Below, piece by piece: positions 9,714-17,953 of a DNA stretch of 64,000 bases; position 1 is the stretch's first letter, and each line of letters starts with the position of its first letter. The DNA is taken from NCBI GenBank assembly GCA_937895345.1, contig CALAWP010000068.1, positions 1 to 64,000 on the forward strand, read 5' to 3'. The position numbers and the translations under genes are program-made. This DNA is from an uncultured Paenibacillus sp. (GTDB taxonomy: Bacteria; Bacillota; Bacilli; Paenibacillales; Paenibacillaceae). The notes beneath the pieces are model-generated. The model made no database searches. It saw only the letters and a list, made by a program, of their open reading frames with translations, and was not told the DNA's origin.

Positions 9714-11021
9714 ATGGCGCTGCAGTTGTTGTTGTTTGTTGCATTGCTGGCGTTGACCGCCTTTTTTGTGGCGACCGAATTTTCCATTATTCGAGTTCGC
9801 CCTAGCAGAGTGAGCCAAATGGTGGCGGAAGGCGCCAAGAACGCCAAAGCGGTCGAGCAAGTGACGACCCATCTGGACGGATACTTGTCCGCCTGCCAGC
9901 TCGGCATCACGATCACGGCGCTCGGCCTGGGCTGGCTGGGCGAGCCTACGGTGGAGAAGCTTCTGCATCCGCTGTTCCATGCGCTGCAGCTTGGCGCGGA
10001 AATCGAAACCGTATTGGCCTTTCTCATTTCGTTTTTGCTGGTGACGTATTTGCACGTCGTGCTCGGAGAGCTGGCGCCGAAGACGATCGCCATCATCCGG
10101 GCGGAACGGGTCAGCCAATTGACGGCTCCGCTGATTATCGTGTTTTACAAGGTGTTGTATCCGTTTATTTGGCTGCTCAACGGGTCTGCCAACCAGCTTG
10201 TCCGCCTGCTCGGATTTCGGCCCGCCTCGGAACATGAAGCGCATTCGGAGGACGAGATCCGGATGATCTTGTCGGAAAGCTATGAGAGCGGTCTTATCAA
10301 TCAGAGCGAGTTCGGCTTCGTCAACCGCATCTTCGAATTCGACGAGAGGCTTGCCCGCGAAATTATGGTTCCCCGCACCGACATGGTATGCCTGTACGTG
10401 GACGATTCCCGCGAGGACAACCTCGCCGTGATGCGGCGCGAGCAATATACCCGGTTTCCCGTGGCGAAGGGAGACAAGGACAACATTATCGGCATACTCA
10501 ATACGAAACGGTTTTTTCTGTACGACAGCGCCGAAGGTCCGGAGTTGAAACGGCTGCTTCAGCCCGCCATGTCGGTGCCCGAGGTGATGCCGATCAACAA
10601 GCTGCTCGGCATTATGCAGCTGGAACGGGTACATATGGTCATTTTGCTCGATGAATACGGGGGAACTTCCGGATTGCTGACGATCGAGGATATCGTTGAG
10701 GAGATTGTAGGGGATATCCGAGACGAGTTCGACGCCGACGAGGTCAAGGAGATCGAGCGGCTGGAGCAGCGCCATTATATGGTCGACGGCAAAGCGCTTG
10801 TGTCCGAAGTGAACGAAATAGCCGGGCTTCGCCTGCCCGTCGACGGCGTCGACACGATCGGAGGCTGGCTGTACCACCGGCAACCCGATTTGGCGGAAGG
10901 AGAAGCTTGGCGGTATGACGGGGCGAAATTTATCGTCCGGCAGCGGGACGAGCACCGCATTCGCCAAATCGAAATTTATACGGACAACGAAAATGAAATG
11001 AACGAGTACGGACATGCATAA
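9714..11021 (+). CDS. CNNM/CBS hemolysin-family membrane protein (CorC/HlyC type)
   Basis: 435 residues. The N-terminal DUF21/CNNM transmembrane domain (residues about 1-190) begins with LLLFVALLALTAFFVATEF. A cytosolic CBS pair follows (about 215-335, with EIMVPRTDMVCL and LLDEYGGTSGLLTIEDIVEEI), then a CorC_HlyC domain (about 345-430). This domain order defines the YrkA/YugS/YhdP family, linked to magnesium or divalent-cation efflux and membrane homeostasis. The ATG has GAGGAG six bases upstream. The following uppP gene starts 39 bases later, so the two may share a transcript. Confidence 0.92.
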   Translation: MALQLLLFVALLALTAFFVATEFSIIRVRPSRVSQMVAEGAKNAKAVEQVTTHLDGYLSACQLGITITALGLGWLGEPTVEKLLHPLFHALQLGAEIETVLAFLISFLLVTYLHVVLGELAPKTIAIIRAERVSQLTAPLIIVFYKVLYPFIWLLNGSANQLVRLLGFRPASEHEAHSEDEIRMILSESYESGLINQSEFGFVNRIFEFDERLAREIMVPRTDMVCLYVDDSREDNLAVMRREQYTRFPVAKGDKDNIIGILNTKRFFLYDSAEGPELKRLLQPAMSVPEVMPINKLLGIMQLERVHMVILLDEYGGTSGLLTIEDIVEEIVGDIRDEFDADEVKEIERLEQRHYMVDGKALVSEVNEIAGLRLPVDGVDTIGGWLYHRQPDLAEGEAWRYDGAKFIVRQRDEHRIRQIEIYTDNENEMNEYGHA

Positions 11022-11060
11022 GAATGGAATAGAAGTCGGTGCAAAGCGGGAGTGGGAGTC

Positions 11061-11849
11061 ATGCATGAGTTGATTCAAGCGATCGTCATGGGGATTGTGG
11101 AAGGATTGACGGAATTTTTGCCGGTGTCGTCGACCGGACATTTGATCTTGACCGGGCATCTGCTCGGTTTTACGGGAGACAGGGCGAAGACGTTCGAGGT
11201 CGTGATTCAGCTGGGAGCGGTGCTGGCCGTGCTTGTTCTATACCGCCAAAGGTTCGCAAGGCTGCTCAATTTTAAATTCGGTCCCGGGAGCGGACTTAAT
11301 GCGCTGCACATCGCGCTGGCGATGCTGCCGGCGGGCGTTGCCGCGGTCTTGCTGCACAGCTTCATCAAGACGTATTTGTTCGGACCGCAGACGGTGCTGA
11401 TCGGACTAGTTCTGGGCGGCATCCTGATGATCGCGGCCGACCGCTCCAAACGGACGGTGACGGCGGAGGAGCTGGACGACATCACCTACAAACAGGCGTT
11501 TCTGATCGGATGCTTCCAGCTGTTGTCGCTGTGGCCGGGCTTCTCGCGTTCGGGCTCGACGATATCGGGCGGCATGCTGTCCGGAACGAGTCAGAAGGCG
11601 GCGGCGGAATTTACGTTTATCGTGTCCGTACCGATCATGGCGGGCGCCAGCGCCGTCGATCTGCTGGGGAGCCGGGAATTTTTGACGATGGGCGATTTGC
11701 CGCTGTTTCTGGTCGGATTGCTCGCTTCCTTCACGGTCGGCATGCTTGCGGTCGTTACGTTTATCAACATGATGAAGAAGCTGCGGCTCTCCTGGTTCGC
11801 GTATTACCGCTTTGGTCTGGCGGCGATTTTTGCACTCATTATTTTATAA
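11061..11849 (+). CDS. uppP: Undecaprenyl-diphosphate phosphatase (BacA/UppP)
   Basis: 262 residues and about eight membrane segments, at the standard family length. It dephosphorylates undecaprenyl pyrophosphate to recycle the lipid carrier for peptidoglycan and teichoic acids; overexpression gives bacitracin resistance. The first signature, EGLTEFLPVSSTGH, is at about residues 11-24 and the second, WPGFSRSGSTISGG, is in the middle; both hold the catalytic Glu, Ser and Arg residues. The ATG at 11061 gives the family-typical start and follows GTGGGAG; a GTG three codons earlier is possible. A strong hairpin terminator follows. Confidence 0.95.
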   Translation: MHELIQAIVMGIVEGLTEFLPVSSTGHLILTGHLLGFTGDRAKTFEVVIQLGAVLAVLVLYRQRFARLLNFKFGPGSGLNALHIALAMLPAGVAAVLLHSFIKTYLFGPQTVLIGLVLGGILMIAADRSKRTVTAEELDDITYKQAFLIGCFQLLSLWPGFSRSGSTISGGMLSGTSQKAAAEFTFIVSVPIMAGASAVDLLGSREFLTMGDLPLFLVGLLASFTVGMLAVVTFINMMKKLRLSWFAYYRFGLAAIFALIIL

Positions 11850-11855
11850 CAAGTC

Positions 11856-11895
11856 AAAACGGCTATGGACAAGCGGAGACGTCCATAGCCGTTTT
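11856..11895. terminator. Bidirectional intrinsic terminator
   Basis: A perfect 15-bp stem (arms 11856-11870 and 11881-11895) with a 10-base loop, A-rich on the left and T-rich on the right. It sits between the convergent uppP and DUF3817 genes and can serve both. Confidence 0.85.
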
Positions 11896-11935
11896 GCATG
11901 ATGGGAACCCGGAATTTCCGTTATAGCTGCCGAGC

Positions 11936-12247
11936 TTACGCCGCTTCGTTGGCGAGCAGCTTCCGGTCCAGCACAAAAGGGCCGAACGGCAAAAAAGCGG
12001 CCGCAAACGCGGCAATAACTTTCCAAATGTTCCATCGGTGCACAATCCAGACATGGATGACAGCCAGCATGTAAAGGACAAACAGAACGCCGTGCAGGCT
12101 GCCGACGATCGATACCGCTTCGGGAATGTCGGCCCAATACTTCAGCGGCATGGCGATGAGAAGCAGGACGAGAAACGACAAGCCTTCGTAAAGGCCGATA
12201 AAGCGAAGCCGGCCCAAGGGCGATTTCAACAAGACGTTAACCCCCAT
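11936..12247 (-). CDS. DUF3817 membrane protein
   Basis: 103 residues, three or four membrane segments. The order FIGLYEGLSFLVLL, then GSLHGVLFVLYML, then VIAAFAAAFLPFGPFVLD is that of the DUF3817 (YdzA-like) integral membrane family, whose function is unknown. The conserved glutamate in YEG and histidine in LHG are present. It is transcribed away from the next gene and shares the terminator with uppP. Confidence 0.88.
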   Translation of the reverse strand: MGVNVLLKSPLGRLRFIGLYEGLSFLVLLLIAMPLKYWADIPEAVSIVGSLHGVLFVLYMLAVIHVWIVHRWNIWKVIAAFAAAFLPFGPFVLDRKLLANEAA

Positions 12248-12425
12248 CTTCGTATAAGTTTAGTGAGCGAGGAGATACTTCCGGCCCAAACAGTAGTACG
12301 ATATTGGAGGCGGCATGTTCCGCTTGTAACCGATCGTTCACAATTTCCTTGCGATGATTGCGAATACCTAGCATATTCTGACCGATATGGGAAACGATAA
12401 AAATAAAAAAGGTCAGGTGTGCGCC

Positions 12426-12719
12426 ATGACGAACAACGACAACTTGAAACATACGCTTTCCTATCTCCATTCGGAGCTGAACCGTCTCGAATCGATGGCC
12501 GGCACGCTTTCCGTCATTGAACGCGAGCACTACAACAAGCTGACGAATTACGATCACCGGGAGCTGACGGACATCGCGGTCGAAGAGCAGCATGCCTCCC
12601 GCCAGCTCGGCACGATGAAGCAAATGTGCCTGTCGATGGCCGAGAAGGTGGAGAGCATGAAGCAAGCGATCGACGGCGGAGTGTCCGGGGAGCGTGGGGA
12701 ACGTGCTGAGACTCATTGA
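12426..12719 (+). CDS. Small coiled-coil hypothetical protein
   Basis: About 97 residues, hydrophilic, largely helical and heptad-like (HTLSYLHSELNRLESM, then EEQHASRQLGTMKQMC). I do not recognise a family. The ATG at 12426 follows AGGTCAGGTG; an upstream in-frame ATG at 12387 has no ribosome binding site. The 3' end overlaps the start of the FMN oxidoreductase gene by about 17 bases, suggesting translational coupling. Confidence 0.7.
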   Translation: MTNNDNLKHTLSYLHSELNRLESMAGTLSVIEREHYNKLTNYDHRELTDIAVEEQHASRQLGTMKQMCLSMAEKVESMKQAIDGGVSGERGERAETH

Positions 12720-14133
12720 AAACATGATACGCTCGGCGGTGAACGAAGCCGTCGATAAAGCGATTACGCGGACGATTCGGGATCAGTACACCGAAAATTT
12801 GTTCGAGATGGTTCCTGCAACGCAAAAGGTCGGGCTGACCAATCTGATGGAAATCGCGATGAGAGCGAATCATGGAACGCCCGTGCCGCGTCCGCTCGGC
12901 AGTCCGATGCATCTGTCGCCGTGGGACAAGCTGCTGTTCAATCCCGTCCACCTGTTTCGCATGCCGGTTCCGGAAAACGTCGGCATCCAAACGTCCGTTA
13001 CGATCGGCCGCAAGGCCCGCAAGCCGTTGACGATTTCGATTCCGATCATGATTGCGGCGATGTCCTTCGGAGGGGCGCTTAGCAAAAGCGCCAAAATTGC
13101 GCTCGCCAAAGCGGCTTCCGCCGCCGGCACGGCGACCAATACCGGAGAAGCCGGGCTGATGGAGGAGGAGCGGGAAGCCGCTTCTTTGCTTATCGGTCAG
13201 TACAACCGGGGCGGGTGGCTCAATTCTCCGGACAAATACAAGCGGCTGGATGCCATTGAAATTCAGCTGGGGCAAGGGTCGCAAGGCTCTGCGCCGCAAC
13301 GGACGACCGCCAAAAACATCGGGGAAGATTACAGGGAAGTGTTCGAATTGCAGCCGGGCGAGGCTGCCGTCATTCATTCGCGGCTTCCCGGAGTCAACGA
13401 CAAGGACGACTTCGTCAAGCTTGTGAGGCGTCTGCAGGACGAGACGGGCGTTCCGGTCGGCTTAAAGATCGCGGCCACGCATCATTTGGAGAAAGAACTG
13501 CAGATCGCGCTCGAGGCGGAAGTCGATTTCGTTACCGTCGACGGCGCCGAAGGCGGCACGCACGGCGGAGCGCCGACGCTGCAGGACGATGTAGGTCTTC
13601 CGACGCTGTTTGCGGTGTCCAGGGCAAGAGATTTCTTGGCGGGCAAGAGAGCAATCGGAGACGTCAGTCTGATCGCGACGGGCGGCCTCATTACGCCCGG
13701 CCACATGCTGAAAGCGATGGCGCTAGGAGCGGATTGCGTTTATATCGGAACATCGGCCCTAATGGCGCTGGCAAGCGAGCAGATGATCAAGGCCGTACCG
13801 TTCGAGCCGCCGACGAGCCTGGTCGTCTATACCGGAAAGATGACCGATCAGCTCGATATCGATCAAGCGTCTTTGAATCTCGCCCGGTATTTGAACGCTT
13901 GCGTGCTGGAAATGGAGCTGACCGCCATATCTCTCGGGAAGACCGCGTTGTCGGACATCACAAAATCCGACCTGTGCGCGATCGATCCGTTCGTGGCCAA
14001 GGCGACGGGCCTTGAGCTCGGGTATATGGCGTCATCCGAACAGGAGCGATTTTTTCGGGAAACCGAAACGTTGTTCGCCCCTCCGGCGGAGAACGTTCAG
14101 ACGCAAGAAACGACAAGCGATTTGATTCATTGA
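12703..14133 (+). CDS. FMN-binding glutamate synthase family protein
   Basis: About 476 residues matching the central FMN and synthase part of the glutamate synthase large subunit (GltB domain 2), as a stand-alone protein. Motifs include PIMIAAMSFGGALSKSAK, TNTGEAGL, EIQLGQGSQG, VPVGLKIAATHH, VDFVTVDGAEGGTHG, and GADCVYIGTSALMAL near the FMN phosphate site. There is no amidotransferase domain, so the protein likely uses a separate ammonia source or has another substrate. The start is uncertain: GTG 12703 has GGGGAG 10 bases upstream, with GTG 12694 and ATG 12724 as alternatives. A terminator follows. Confidence 0.88.
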   Translation: MLRLIENMIRSAVNEAVDKAITRTIRDQYTENLFEMVPATQKVGLTNLMEIAMRANHGTPVPRPLGSPMHLSPWDKLLFNPVHLFRMPVPENVGIQTSVTIGRKARKPLTISIPIMIAAMSFGGALSKSAKIALAKAASAAGTATNTGEAGLMEEEREAASLLIGQYNRGGWLNSPDKYKRLDAIEIQLGQGSQGSAPQRTTAKNIGEDYREVFELQPGEAAVIHSRLPGVNDKDDFVKLVRRLQDETGVPVGLKIAATHHLEKELQIALEAEVDFVTVDGAEGGTHGGAPTLQDDVGLPTLFAVSRARDFLAGKRAIGDVSLIATGGLITPGHMLKAMALGADCVYIGTSALMALASEQMIKAVPFEPPTSLVVYTGKMTDQLDIDQASLNLARYLNACVLEMELTAISLGKTALSDITKSDLCAIDPFVAKATGLELGYMASSEQERFFRETETLFAPPAENVQTQETTSDLIH

Positions 14134-14166
14134 AGATCGTCGCATCGAATCGGGACAGCACAAGAA

Positions 14167-14218
14167 AGAAGCCGCTAAGGAAGGGCGGTAAGCCGCCTTT
14201 CGTGCCGCTTCTTTTTTT
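14167..14218 (+). terminator. Intrinsic terminator
   Basis: A nested hairpin, with an outer AAGAAGC/GCTTCTT-type stem and an inner GGCGG-TAAG-CCGCC stem, ends in a run of seven T. It closes the FMN oxidoreductase transcript. Confidence 0.8.
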
Positions 14219-14247
14219 GACTTCTTCTCGCTTAAAGTGCAGATTTA

Positions 14248-14277
14248 TGAAACTTAATGCCGCTTCTAACCGTCTAA
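14248..14277 (+). promoter_or_regulatory. Candidate ECF-sigma promoter
   Basis: TGAAAC at 14248-14253, a 17-base spacer, then CGTCTAA at 14271-14277. This is the same -10 heptamer as the candidate at 165-171. It lies 42 bases before the TTG start of a membrane-anchored extracytoplasmic protein. Confidence 0.45.
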
Positions 14278-14319
14278 TTTGATGGGTCTTTATCGATCTG
14301 ACAGACGGGGGGATTCGGC

Positions 14320-14904
14320 TTGAAAAAAAAGAAATGGCTGATGATGACGATTGCCGCGTCGCTGCTGTTCGGCTCCATTGCTCTGGAACCCGAACGGGCA
14401 AGCGCTTGCAGCTGCGCGGTCAACGAGAGCGTAGCGGAAGAGCGCAACCGCAGTGACGCCGTCTTCGAAGGTACCGTCATCGGGCGCAAACAAACGAAAA
14501 AACTGTTTAATCGGTCGTCCGCCGATCCGGTCGCCTGGACGTTTCAAGTGCACGAAGTGTGGAAAGGCGGCGTCGTTCCCGAGATTACGGTACAGTCCGC
14601 GATGTCCGGCGCAAGCTGCGGATTCGAGTTCGAGCAAGGACGCACCTATCTTGTCTATGCCCGCGATACGGGAGAAGGCCGCCTGGATGTCAGCTTATGC
14701 AGCAGGACGGCTTTGTCGATCGACGCCGCCGAAGACAAAGCCGAGCTGGGCGCGGGCTCGGTGCCTCCCCAGCCGGAATCCGGCCAAACCGGCAGCCGCG
14801 GCGGCATAGGGGGATGGATAGCGCCCGCTCTGCTGCTTGCTGCTGCAGCCGTTGCGGCGGCCGCGATGGCGAAGAGGAGACGAAACCGCACGGAAGCTAA
14901 ATGA
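14320..14904 (+). CDS. Exported CSC-motif protein with C-terminal membrane anchor
   Basis: 194 residues. A lysine-rich N terminus and hydrophobic stretch form a signal peptide ending just before ACSC. A cysteine-bearing domain follows (EVWKGG, then SGASCGFEFEQGRTYLVYA, then LCSRT) that resembles the TIMP/netrin-like domain of bacterial SCSC proteins. The C terminus has an alanine-rich membrane segment and a basic tail (AKRRRNRTEAK), so the domain is displayed outside and anchored at its end. The start is TTG at 14320, with GGGGGGA seven bases upstream. The last 8 bases overlap the convergent transporter gene. Function unknown; the netrin-like assignment is tentative. Confidence 0.8.
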   Translation: MKKKKWLMMTIAASLLFGSIALEPERASACSCAVNESVAEERNRSDAVFEGTVIGRKQTKKLFNRSSADPVAWTFQVHEVWKGGVVPEITVQSAMSGASCGFEFEQGRTYLVYARDTGEGRLDVSLCSRTALSIDAAEDKAELGAGSVPPQPESGQTGSRGGIGGWIAPALLLAAAAVAAAAMAKRRRNRTEAK

Positions 14905-16312
14905 GAAACACGGCCACGACCGTCGTCACGGCGAGCCCGATCAGAACCGGCTTCAAATTGTGCCTGGCCAATTCGAACGGGCTGACGCCGCATATGGCGG
15001 CGGCGGGAATGAGCGCCCAGGGGACAAGCGTTCCTCCGCCGACCCATATGCCGGCCACCTGGCCGAGCGCGGTCAGCGTTGCCGTGCCGTGACCGATCGC
15101 TTGACCGAACAGATTGGCAACCGAACCGGCCAGCGATATGCCGGAAAAGCCGGAGCCGTCCAGTCCGGTTATCGCGCCGACGACGGCGAGCGTAACGGCT
15201 CCGATGGCGCCGTTCACCGGAACGGCATCGGCCAGCGCAAGGCCGAGATCATTGACGATGCCGGCCGACGTTTCCGGAAGCCGTTCGCCGAACATGGCAA
15301 AAAAACCGGAATCGCCGAGATAAAAAAAGGCGGCAATCGGAATGACAGGGCCGAACACGCGGAACCCGAACAAAAAACCTTCAATCAGATAGCCGGTCGC
15401 CTTTTCCAACCCCGCCCCGCGATGCGTCAGCATGGTGATCGCCGCCATAATCAGAATGGCGGTGCCTCCGATGAGTGCGGTCGCGTCTCCGCCTTGCAAG
15501 TTCAATGCAAACATGACGACGACGTCCAAGGCGAACAGCAGGGGCACGGCGATGGCCAACGCCAGCCTTGCGCGATAGGGCAGCGCTTCCTTCCCTTGTT
15601 CTTCATCCATCCCGGACGATTGTGCCGCAGTCGATCCTGCGGATTCGATCAATCCGTCCTCCCATTTGCCGAGACGCTGATCTCTTCGCATCATCCAGTA
15701 AGCGGTTACGGTCGTAACGGCGCCCATCACGACGACCAGCGGCACGCTCGCCGCCATCACTTCGCCGACCGGAATGCCGGCCGCATCGGCCGTCAGCTTG
15801 GGAGCGCCTTGTATAATATAATCGCCGGACAGCGCAATCCCGTGACCGAACAGATTCATGGCAACCGCCGCGCCCAATGCGGGCAATCCGACGCGAAGCG
15901 CCACCGGCAGCAGCACCGCTCCTATCAGGGCGACGGCGGGGGAAGGCCAGAAAAACCAGGAGACGACCATCATAATGATGCCGATTCCCCAGAAGGCCAT
16001 CGCCGGCGTTCTCAGAAACCAGATAAACGGGGCAATCATCAGCTCATTGATGCCGGTTCGAATCAATATCCGGCTCAGCGCGACGATGACGGAAATGATG
16101 AGGATCGTTCCGATCAATTCCTTAATGGCATAAATAAAACTGTTGAAAATGCCGCTCACGGAACCATCGACGGACGAAACGGCAAGCGCTCCGATACATG
16201 CAATGCCCGCGATGCAGATCAGAGTCGTATCTCTTCGCATAATCATAAAGCCGATAATGGCCACGACAAAAGCCAGGTACACCCAATGAATGGCCGTAAT
16301 GTCCAACGGCAT
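14897..16312 (-). CDS. Polytopic permease, ion-transporter superfamily (GntP/CitM/DcuC-like)
   Basis: 471 residues, almost entirely hydrophobic with about 11-12 membrane segments, preceded by no signal peptide. A conserved-looking loop reads GHGIALSGDYIIQGAP, and a hydrophilic loop in the middle (RRDQRLGKWEDG) separates two halves, as in the ion transporter superfamily of organic-acid permeases and Na+/H+ antiporters. I cannot name the substrate. It is a single gene, convergent with and overlapping the preceding gene by 8 bases, with no separate terminator visible. Confidence 0.72.
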   Translation of the reverse strand: MPLDITAIHWVYLAFVVAIIGFMIMRRDTTLICIAGIACIGALAVSSVDGSVSGIFNSFIYAIKELIGTILIISVIVALSRILIRTGINELMIAPFIWFLRTPAMAFWGIGIIMMVVSWFFWPSPAVALIGAVLLPVALRVGLPALGAAVAMNLFGHGIALSGDYIIQGAPKLTADAAGIPVGEVMAASVPLVVVMGAVTTVTAYWMMRRDQRLGKWEDGLIESAGSTAAQSSGMDEEQGKEALPYRARLALAIAVPLLFALDVVVMFALNLQGGDATALIGGTAILIMAAITMLTHRGAGLEKATGYLIEGFLFGFRVFGPVIPIAAFFYLGDSGFFAMFGERLPETSAGIVNDLGLALADAVPVNGAIGAVTLAVVGAITGLDGSGFSGISLAGSVANLFGQAIGHGTATLTALGQVAGIWVGGGTLVPWALIPAAAICGVSPFELARHNLKPVLIGLAVTTVVAVFLI

Positions 16313-16502
16313 GCTCCATCATCCTCTCGCTTGGAGGGCAGCCGGCTTGCAGGCTGCTGTACTGCAGTGTATGCAGTCAAGCCGGCAGGCGTTCGCTTAT
16401 TCGGCCGCATGCAGCCGGCTTGGTTGCGGGGAGGACGGGCCTGTGCTATTCTACAGAAAAATGACAGTATCCGCCAACCGGCGGGGAAGGAGCTGCGCGC
16501 AA

Positions 16503-16784
16503 ATGCAATTGACCATCCTGGATGCTTCGATGTCCTATTCGAAAGAAGACGGTTACGTAGGCAAAGTACAGTTCTCGGTGGAAGGCCATAGGAACCAATA
16601 CGAAATGACGCTTCACAGCAAGAAAGGTTCGGACTGGGGCTACGGATTGTTTTTTCTGCACGAATCCGGGAAGGAAGAAGATTTGCTGAAGGTAGAGGAA
16701 CAGCTGGAGGAGGACGACGAACTGTTTTATCAGCTGGTAAAGGCGGCCAAGGATAAGCTTCCGGCACCAACGGCCGAGCGATAA
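16503..16784 (+). CDS. Small conserved hypothetical protein
   Basis: 93 residues, soluble and acidic at its C-terminal half (KVEEQLEEDDELF). It begins MQLTILDASMSYSKED and contains a beta-strand-rich pattern (GKVQFSVEGHRNQYEMTL). I do not recognise the family; it looks like the small orphan proteins shared by Paenibacillaceae. The ATG has GGGAAGGAG about 11 bases upstream. The frame is open further upstream, but that part has no ribosome binding site. Confidence 0.72.
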   Translation: MQLTILDASMSYSKEDGYVGKVQFSVEGHRNQYEMTLHSKKGSDWGYGLFFLHESGKEEDLLKVEEQLEEDDELFYQLVKAAKDKLPAPTAER

Positions 16785-16833
16785 CCGGCGGCGGTCCACG
16801 CCCGTTCGGCATCGAGCGGACATGCGCCCGAGG

Positions 16834-17454
16834 TTATAGCGAACGGTCGAGACCGGCATCCCTTTCCTTGCGTTTGGCACGGCGGTAAATGCCGTACCCG
16901 AGGACGGCCGCGGTCAACGCCGCCAGCGCCCATAGGCCGTAAGAGGTGATCAGGTCGGCTATTTCCTGCACCTGGTCGCCGACGAACGCGCCCAATACGA
17001 AGTAGATCATCGTCCATACGAAAGCGGAAGGATAGGCAAACAACATAAACTTGCCGAACTTCATCCGGTTCATTCCCATCACGTAAGGCGTAGCGTGACG
17101 CAGAAACGGCAAACAGATGCTGATGCATATGGCATAACCGCCGTACTTGTCGCTCAGTTCTTCCGAACGGGCGATAAATTGGGCGATATTTTTTTTGCGT
17201 TTGAACCAATCGGAAAGCTTGCTGCCGGCGAATCTGCCGATGCTGTACCCGAACGACATGGCCGAGCAGATGCCCAGAAACGTCATGATGAAAGCGGGAA
17301 CGGGCATGAGAACGCCCGATGCGGAAAGCGCTCCGCCGGTCATGACGACCGCTTCGTTCGGCAGCGGCAATCCGATCAGCCCAAGACAAAGGACGAGAAA
17401 TAAGGCGGCATAGCCGACTTGTTCGATGATTTGCATAAGTAAATCGTATGCCAT
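16834..17454 (-). CDS. DedA family membrane protein
   Basis: 206 residues, with the DedA/SNARE-associated domain and about five membrane segments. The signatures are LPLPNEAVVMTGGAL near the N terminus, GYSIGRFAGSKLSDW in the middle and FLRHATPYVMGMNRM. DedA proteins are implicated in membrane lipid (undecaprenyl phosphate, phosphatidylethanolamine) flipping and in proton-motive-force homeostasis. The C-terminal tail is basic. It is a monocistronic minus-strand gene. Confidence 0.92.
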   Translation of the reverse strand: MAYDLLMQIIEQVGYAALFLVLCLGLIGLPLPNEAVVMTGGALSASGVLMPVPAFIMTFLGICSAMSFGYSIGRFAGSKLSDWFKRKKNIAQFIARSEELSDKYGGYAICISICLPFLRHATPYVMGMNRMKFGKFMLFAYPSAFVWTMIYFVLGAFVGDQVQEIADLITSYGLWALAALTAAVLGYGIYRRAKRKERDAGLDRSL

Positions 17455-17665
17455 GGGGCAATCTTCCTATTCTTAGCCGTTGCTTCGGCGAAATGAGCTT
17501 GCATGAAGAGTCAATACAGCTAGCGATAAAACGGGCATGACAACTATAATACGATGGCTGAATCCATAATGTTGCAATTTTAACCAATTTGTAACGATTT
17601 TCCGCCATCCTTCGTATACAATGATTTCAAGCGATCTGAGTTTGCGAAGGGCGGATTATACGGTT

Positions 17666-17920
17666 ATGTTAAGTTTTCAATCGAAAGTGGAGTCGCTGAG
17701 AAGCTGCGAATCCATTACCTATACCATATGCTTGAATATGTTGCAAGAGGACGGCTTGGCTTGCTCGGCGGCCGAGAAGGTGCTGTGCAAGCTGTTTCAG
17801 GATTCCCGCTTCTGGGAGCTGCAGGAGCACGAACGGCGGCCGTATATATTGCGGCAATGCTTTACGATTTGCACCGCTTTGGCCCGTACGGCGAAGCCGT
17901 CGATGCAAGCCTCGTCCTGA
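17666..17920 (+). CDS. Small hypothetical protein
   Basis: 84 residues, mostly helical, with four cysteines spread along the chain (ESITYTICLNMLQEDG, KVLCKLFQDSRFW). Not recognised. The start at ATG 17666 follows GAAGGGCGG; an upstream in-frame ATG at 17621 lacks a site. It ends 34 bases before the MFS transporter gene and may be co-transcribed. It could be a small regulator, but nothing in the sequence shows this. Confidence 0.5.
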   Translation: MLSFQSKVESLRSCESITYTICLNMLQEDGLACSAAEKVLCKLFQDSRFWELQEHERRPYILRQCFTICTALARTAKPSMQASS

Positions 17921-17953
17921 CCGCCTTTGCGGCATCATTCGAAAGGAACGGAA

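Noticed and set aside
9075..11159. 694-codon minus-strand ORF
   Set aside because: Antisense across two clearly coding genes, with shadow-frame composition.
14837..16591. 584-codon plus-strand ORF
   Set aside because: Antisense to the well-supported permease; rich in Asp/Arg/His/Gln, as expected of a shadow frame.
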